DNA of 64,000 nucleotides from Echinometra lucunter. Lineage: Eukaryota; Echinodermata; Echinoidea; Camarodonta; Echinometridae. The DNA lies in assembly GCA_029962745.1 (NCBI GenBank), contig CM057156.1, positions 2,440,114-2,504,113 of the forward strand, in the 5' to 3' direction. This document shows, one piece after another, positions 59,795 to 64,000 of the stretch. The position numbers and the translations under genes were made by a program. The notes under the pieces are model-generated. The model made no database searches. It was not told where the DNA came from and saw nothing but the letters and a program-made list of their open reading frames with translations. Within the stretch, counting starts at the first letter, position 1; the number at the start of each line of letters is the position of its first letter.

Positions 59795-60052
59795 TCTCTT
59801 CTGTGTCCGTTCATTATCTTCTGTCCATCGGCGTCTTTTTCTTCTGTGTCCTTTCATTCTCTTCTGCCCATCGGCGTCTTCTTCTTCTGTGTAAGTTTAT
59901 TCTCTTCTGTCCATCGGCGTCTTCTTCTTCTGTGTCCGTTTATTCTCTTCTGTCCATCGGCGTCCTTCTCTTCTGTGTCCATTCATTCTTTTCTGTCCAT
60001 CGGCGTCTTTCTCCTCGGTGTTCGTCCATTCTCTTCTCCCACTCTCTTTTGT
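59795..60052. repeat. Minisatellite, exact 43-bp period
   Basis: CCATCGGCGTCTTCTTCTTC followed by TGTGTCCGTTTATTCTCTTCTGT is repeated; CCATCGGCG starts at 59825, 59868, 59911, 59954 and 59997. Because 43 is not a multiple of 3, the open frames over it cycle through all phases and are not genes. Confidence 0.92.
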
Positions 60053-60247
60053 CCTTGTGGCAACTAAAAGCTCTGACATTGGTACAAGTATTGACTTTCG
60101 TCTTTCAAGTAGCCGTACCTTTACCCTTTCTCCACTGCTTTGCTTTGGAAGTTGTACCTTCTTCCTTTCTTCAACTGTTCAAGGCTTTTGTTATTCTCAT
60201 CGTCGATATTTTATATTTCTTTTCGATATGTGGGACTAAGTATTTTT

Positions 60248-60492
60248 CAGGGGCCGCGGAAGAGGGGGACTGGGGCTGCAGCCCCCTCAACTTCGGATAA
60301 AAATGAAAAGAGAGAGAGAGAGAGAGAGAGAAGCACTATAATTTGTAAAACTTAATACTTTAATTGCTCAAAGGCTCGCAAAACTACAATATCCGAAGGC
60401 TTTAAGGGGCTCCGTCCCCTGAACCCCTCCTGTTTGGGTGTCAGCCAACCAACCCACTCCCCCTCATAAAAAACAACTTTCCGCAGCCCCTG
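60248..60492. mobile_element. hAT-like MITE
   Basis: Ends CAGGGGCCGCGGAAG and, inverted, CAGGGGCTGCGGAAAG, about 245 bp apart, with a (GA)n tract at 60308-60332 inside. The flanking 8 bp (GTATTTTT and TTTTTCTT) are only partly alike, so the duplication is decayed or the border is off. No coding capacity. Confidence 0.55.
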
Positions 60493-60773
60493 TTTTTCTT
60501 CTGTTTGCTCTTCGTAAAGTTAACGTTTCTGACATATTTGAATTCCATATCTTTTCCTTCTTTGATGAGAGGGGCAAGGTCATAATCAAAAGATTGACAA
60601 GAGAAATTTCCTACAATCATATTTAATTACCAAACGCTGCCTTTAAAATCATAATAATTTTTCAATCTTGAAGAATGACCTTGTTAATTTCTTTTAAATA
60701 CCTTCGAATTACGTTTTCTTCACCCAGACATTGCAGCTAATAAAGTGATTGTGAGTTTACAGACAGTGACCAT

Positions 60774-60983
60774 AGTGACACGTCATTTACTCCTACAACA
60801 ATTGCTCCTATCTTCATTTCTCTGAAGACGTACGGTTAGGGTTGGCCATGTGGGGATTTTGCTGAAAGTAATGCGAGGATCAGGATTTAGGTTAGTGTGG
60901 GATTTGGGGCTAGGTTTTATGTTTGGTTTAACGTGCAGATTTTCCATGGGAGCAATTGTAGCCGGAGCAAATGTCAAGGAACC
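60774..60983. mobile_element. Short relic of the TU-like foldback family
   Basis: The left end AGTGACACGTCATTTACTCC matches GGTGACACGACATTTGCTCC of the element at 33727, and the right end GGAGCAAATGTCAAGGAACC matches its GGAGCAAATGTCATGGAACC. Only two repeat units remain per arm; the interior has degenerate GGTTAGG/TTTAGG strings. No target duplication is evident. Confidence 0.65.
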
Positions 60984-63900
60984 TTAAAGACATACGACAG
61001 GAATATGTGCACATCCTAATTTGGTATGGCAGGCTAACGAATAGTACCATCACAAAATAAACCATACAACCTGGACGTACACTCTAAAAACAAAATAGTT
61101 AAAATTACTAGATTATGAGTCAGCTGGGGGCAACTAATATATCTTGGCAAAAAGGTTACTTTATTCTAGTCCGAAATGACTGAGTTCAAGTAAAAATAAG
61201 ACTAGAAAATAGTCAGAAATGACTAAAATGCAGAAAAACAAAAACAAAACAAAACAAAAAAAAAAAAAACTAGTGTTAAGTTGCACCCAGCTAATTCTTT
61301 CATCTTGTCTTTTTAACTGTTTTTTTGTTTAAAGATTGTACACGAAACTGACAACTTGATTATTTGTCGAATGATTTATTCGTGTCTGGATGAAAACTGA
61401 ATTAATTTAGAAAATTCCAGATCCAATGAATTTGAAACCGAAAATGACACTCTTTAGACAATTTTGTAAATCATCTGAATAACCCTTTTGTCACTTTATT
61501 GTTGATATTCTGAAGCATGTGCAACATCAAGCCTTAAAGAGGTGCACGATTTCACAAACGATTTCACAACGTAGATCAAATTCGATTTTTTTATACTGTC
61601 TAAATTGTCTCCTCGGTGTCAGCTTCAAACCCCCAGGGCTCAGAGATTTGAATTACCATAGCCGACGATCTATATGTCAAGCGTCATCGTCATGACGGAA
61701 AGCTCTTCTTGTCATCTGCTTCTGACCTCCTGAAAACGAAGGGGAGAACGACCACGCAATATCTTCAACGACTGCAGATAATGACTGAACCAAAAAAGTG
61801 AGACAAGTCTTGCTAAGGGACTAAAGAGATTCTGTTCCTTTCCTTGTTTGATCTTTTCTTACCATTGTTTTTTTTTTTTCACTTTTACTTATAAAAAGAT
61901 TTATGTAGATATCCTCTGCACTTACCTACTTAAGTAAGACAGATCAAAGGTATGATATTAGATTCGGCATCATAAATCAACACAAAAACATGACAGATTA
62001 AACGAGGAGCTTAATATGCAATTTGACTCCATCATAGGGCAGAGACAGTGCATAGAACAGGGAACAAAAGCAAGGCATATTCCATAAACATGATAAAGGC
62101 TCTATATTTAAATGCAACAACCAAAAAGTTGATATTATTTAGCTCCTTTCGGTACTAAAAGTCCCTATCAAAATGAGTGTAGTAAGGACAGTTACGAACG
62201 ATAAGAGAAAGGAAACTGACAGGTTATGAGGATGGGAGAGGGAGAGAAGTGAGGGTATGGGAAGGTATTGTGGCGCATTTTGATGTAGGTATTTAGCAAA
62301 TGAGATATCAATTTTTTCTCGACAAGTAGATACCGTGGGGTATTCGCGTCTGTAAGCTGCTATCACCATTACAAACTGACATAACCAAACGAGAGGAAGA
62401 TTAGCCGGTTATTTTGAAATGTGTGTTTGTTTCCTAGCGAAATCACACGAGACAAGCCTCCTGTCAATGTTCCTGAGCTCTACCTTGCATATATTCTAAA
62501 CGGATTTAACGCAAATCTAGGTTGGATAAACGTCCTTTGGAAATTTCTGTCCAATCCTGTAATTTATTTCAATTTTCCTCAAAGTGTCACACGTTTCTGC
62601 TCATCTGCTCATCTAATTTTTTCAACTTTCAAATCTTCCTTGCTCGTCTGTGTCCCTTAACTATAAAAAGTGCGAGAAAAGAAAGAAAGAAGTGGCGGTA
62701 TAACTACATTTCCAGATGCATTTTCAACTTCTAGGCAATAATTATTCTCTAATACCGCTTATGCCATAGTAATCATTGTACACGTTGTATGGGACCGCAA
62801 GAAAAACAGATAATCAGAATGACATGCTTTACTATCAATTCAATTCCACAGAGGGTTGTTTTAATGAGCATCTACTCCGTAAATCACTGACCCCTCAGGA
62901 GTATTTGTATAATTAAATTATCAACTGAAAAGGTGCCATAGGAGAAAGTTTCTTTGAGGGTAGTAATGGGCTTTATTTTGTCATCTTAATACGAGTATAT
63001 TCGATAATTTATTTATTTATGTATTCATTGTTTGATTCTTTAAGGAGAGTAGCCTGTTAAGTTTTATAAATCAACACTGATTAAAAAAACAAACATTGAA
63101 AGGCTGGTTTTCAACAAGGCTCTGTTGATTAAAACACGTGTGCGCACACACTCACGCACACGTACACGGAAATGCAATATACATGTAAAACACACAGAAC
63201 TGACAGGGGTAACGCAGGCCTTTTCTTTTTTCCATACTGTTTTATTCTGATTTCATTAACAAAAATATATAACATTTCAATTTAACATTTCAAAGCACAT
63301 AATATAATATTTCACATTTCATATTTTGACTTTTTTTCAATAACTTAATATAAGCATGAATCATATATAACTTAAAAGAAAAATAATGAAATCAGTTGTC
63401 ATAAAAATGTTGAGTCACCACTCCCCCCCCCCCCCCCCCGCCCCAGCAAAAAAGTCTTCCCTATCCAACTTGTACTTTTTGTGGAGGGCGATACACACAT
63501 GTTGTGTCTTTAAAAAAATCTACATGAAAAGAAAAAACAAAGGAGTCCCAAATCCAATACAAACTAATAAAAAAATAGGTATATTGAAACTAGGATCCCC
63601 TTAAAAAAAGAAATACATTCCAATATGCACAATAAAACACTTTTCCTTTCATGTATCAAATGCTCATTGATATAAAACTATCTGGGATTACATAGCTTAC
63701 AGTCATCAAAACAAAGCAAATCAAAAAGAAATCAATGAGCAAAAAAACAACAACAAAAAAAAAACACCCAACAAAGTATCACCCCTCCCAAAAGAAAACA
63801 TCATATCCCCCCCAAAACACACTCACCAACCAACACTCACCGCCCCCCCCCCCCTCCCTTCACACACTCAGGTACGCACACGCCGCGCTCTCTGCTTACT

Positions 63901-64000
63901 ACCTGTTTACAAAATGCAGCTTAAACACCCCCCCCCCCCCCAAATGGTTTTGAGCTTTTTAAAATTGGCCAAGGGCTGGGCAGATCGTCATCCATCCGAC
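60984..64000. other. No gene seen
   Basis: AT-rich DNA with a poly-A stretch near 61240-61270, T-rich 61867-61882, and poly-C runs near 63422-63440, 63842-63855 and 63927-63942. No open frame with family features. Confidence 0.6.

Noticed and set aside
60780..60930. Telomere-like GGTTAGGG strings
   Set aside because: Only a few degenerate units inside a foldback relic; not an interstitial telomere array.

Overview
The window looks like animal intergenic DNA dominated by repeats and transposons, most likely from a sea urchin or a close relative. It is AT-rich, full of (GA)n, (GT)n, (ATT)n and poly-G/poly-C tracts, and I could not recognise one intact host gene. The strongest taxonomic hint is a foldback element at 33.7-34.5 kb whose inverted arms are tandem 15-bp repeats flanked by an 8-bp target duplication. 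That is the architecture described long ago for the sea urchin TU transposons. The species call is inference; the element structures are read directly from the sequence.

Left part (1-20 kb): simple repeats; a terminal-inverted-repeat (TIR) element at 4.9-6.2 kb carrying a pyrimidine-rich minisatellite; a TTAA-flanked foldback MITE at 10.3-10.7 kb; a fragment with a hammerhead-like motif at 12.5 kb; a CRE-rich palindrome at 14.1-14.3 kb; a TA-flanked element with TIRs of about 200 bp at 14.7-15.5 kb; and a tRNA-derived SINE at 15.6-15.9 kb.

Centre (20-26.8 kb): one decayed Ty3/gypsy LTR retrotransposon, 19964-26795, flanked by a 4-bp duplication (GACC). It keeps a tRNA-Trp-type primer binding site, gag with a zinc knuckle, aspartic protease, reverse transcriptase, RNase H and integrase in the gypsy order. 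It is dead several times over: frameshifts, in-frame stops, a roughly 1-kb deletion in the 5' LTR, loss of the second half of the integrase catalytic core, and three inserted DNA elements (21722-22630, 22635-22807 and 24504-24662).

The 32.6-35.3 kb block is a three-level nest. A TIR element of the 'GGCCAAGTCCA' type was hit by a Penelope-like retroelement (RT plus GIY-YIG nuclease, minus strand, 12-bp target duplication), which was itself hit by the 15-bp-repeat foldback element (8-bp target duplication). A second foldback element, built from a different unit of about 16 bp and also flanked by 8 bp, lies at 37504-37880, and a short relic of the first family lies at 60774-60983.

Right part (36-64 kb): a candidate 5' exon with a splice donor near 36.54 kb, a forward SINE (37.16 kb), hAT-like MITEs with 8-bp duplications (41251-41644, and 45663-46140 inside a second SINE copy), CpG-rich blocks built around CGTACGG (48.6-50.5 kb), a 297-bp tandem duplication (56.0-56.6 kb), a second TTAA MITE abutting another TIR element (56.7-58.0 kb), and an exact 43-bp minisatellite (59.8-60.05 kb). 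The genes seen belong to the mobile elements; nothing suggests an operon, a prokaryotic system or a host pathway.
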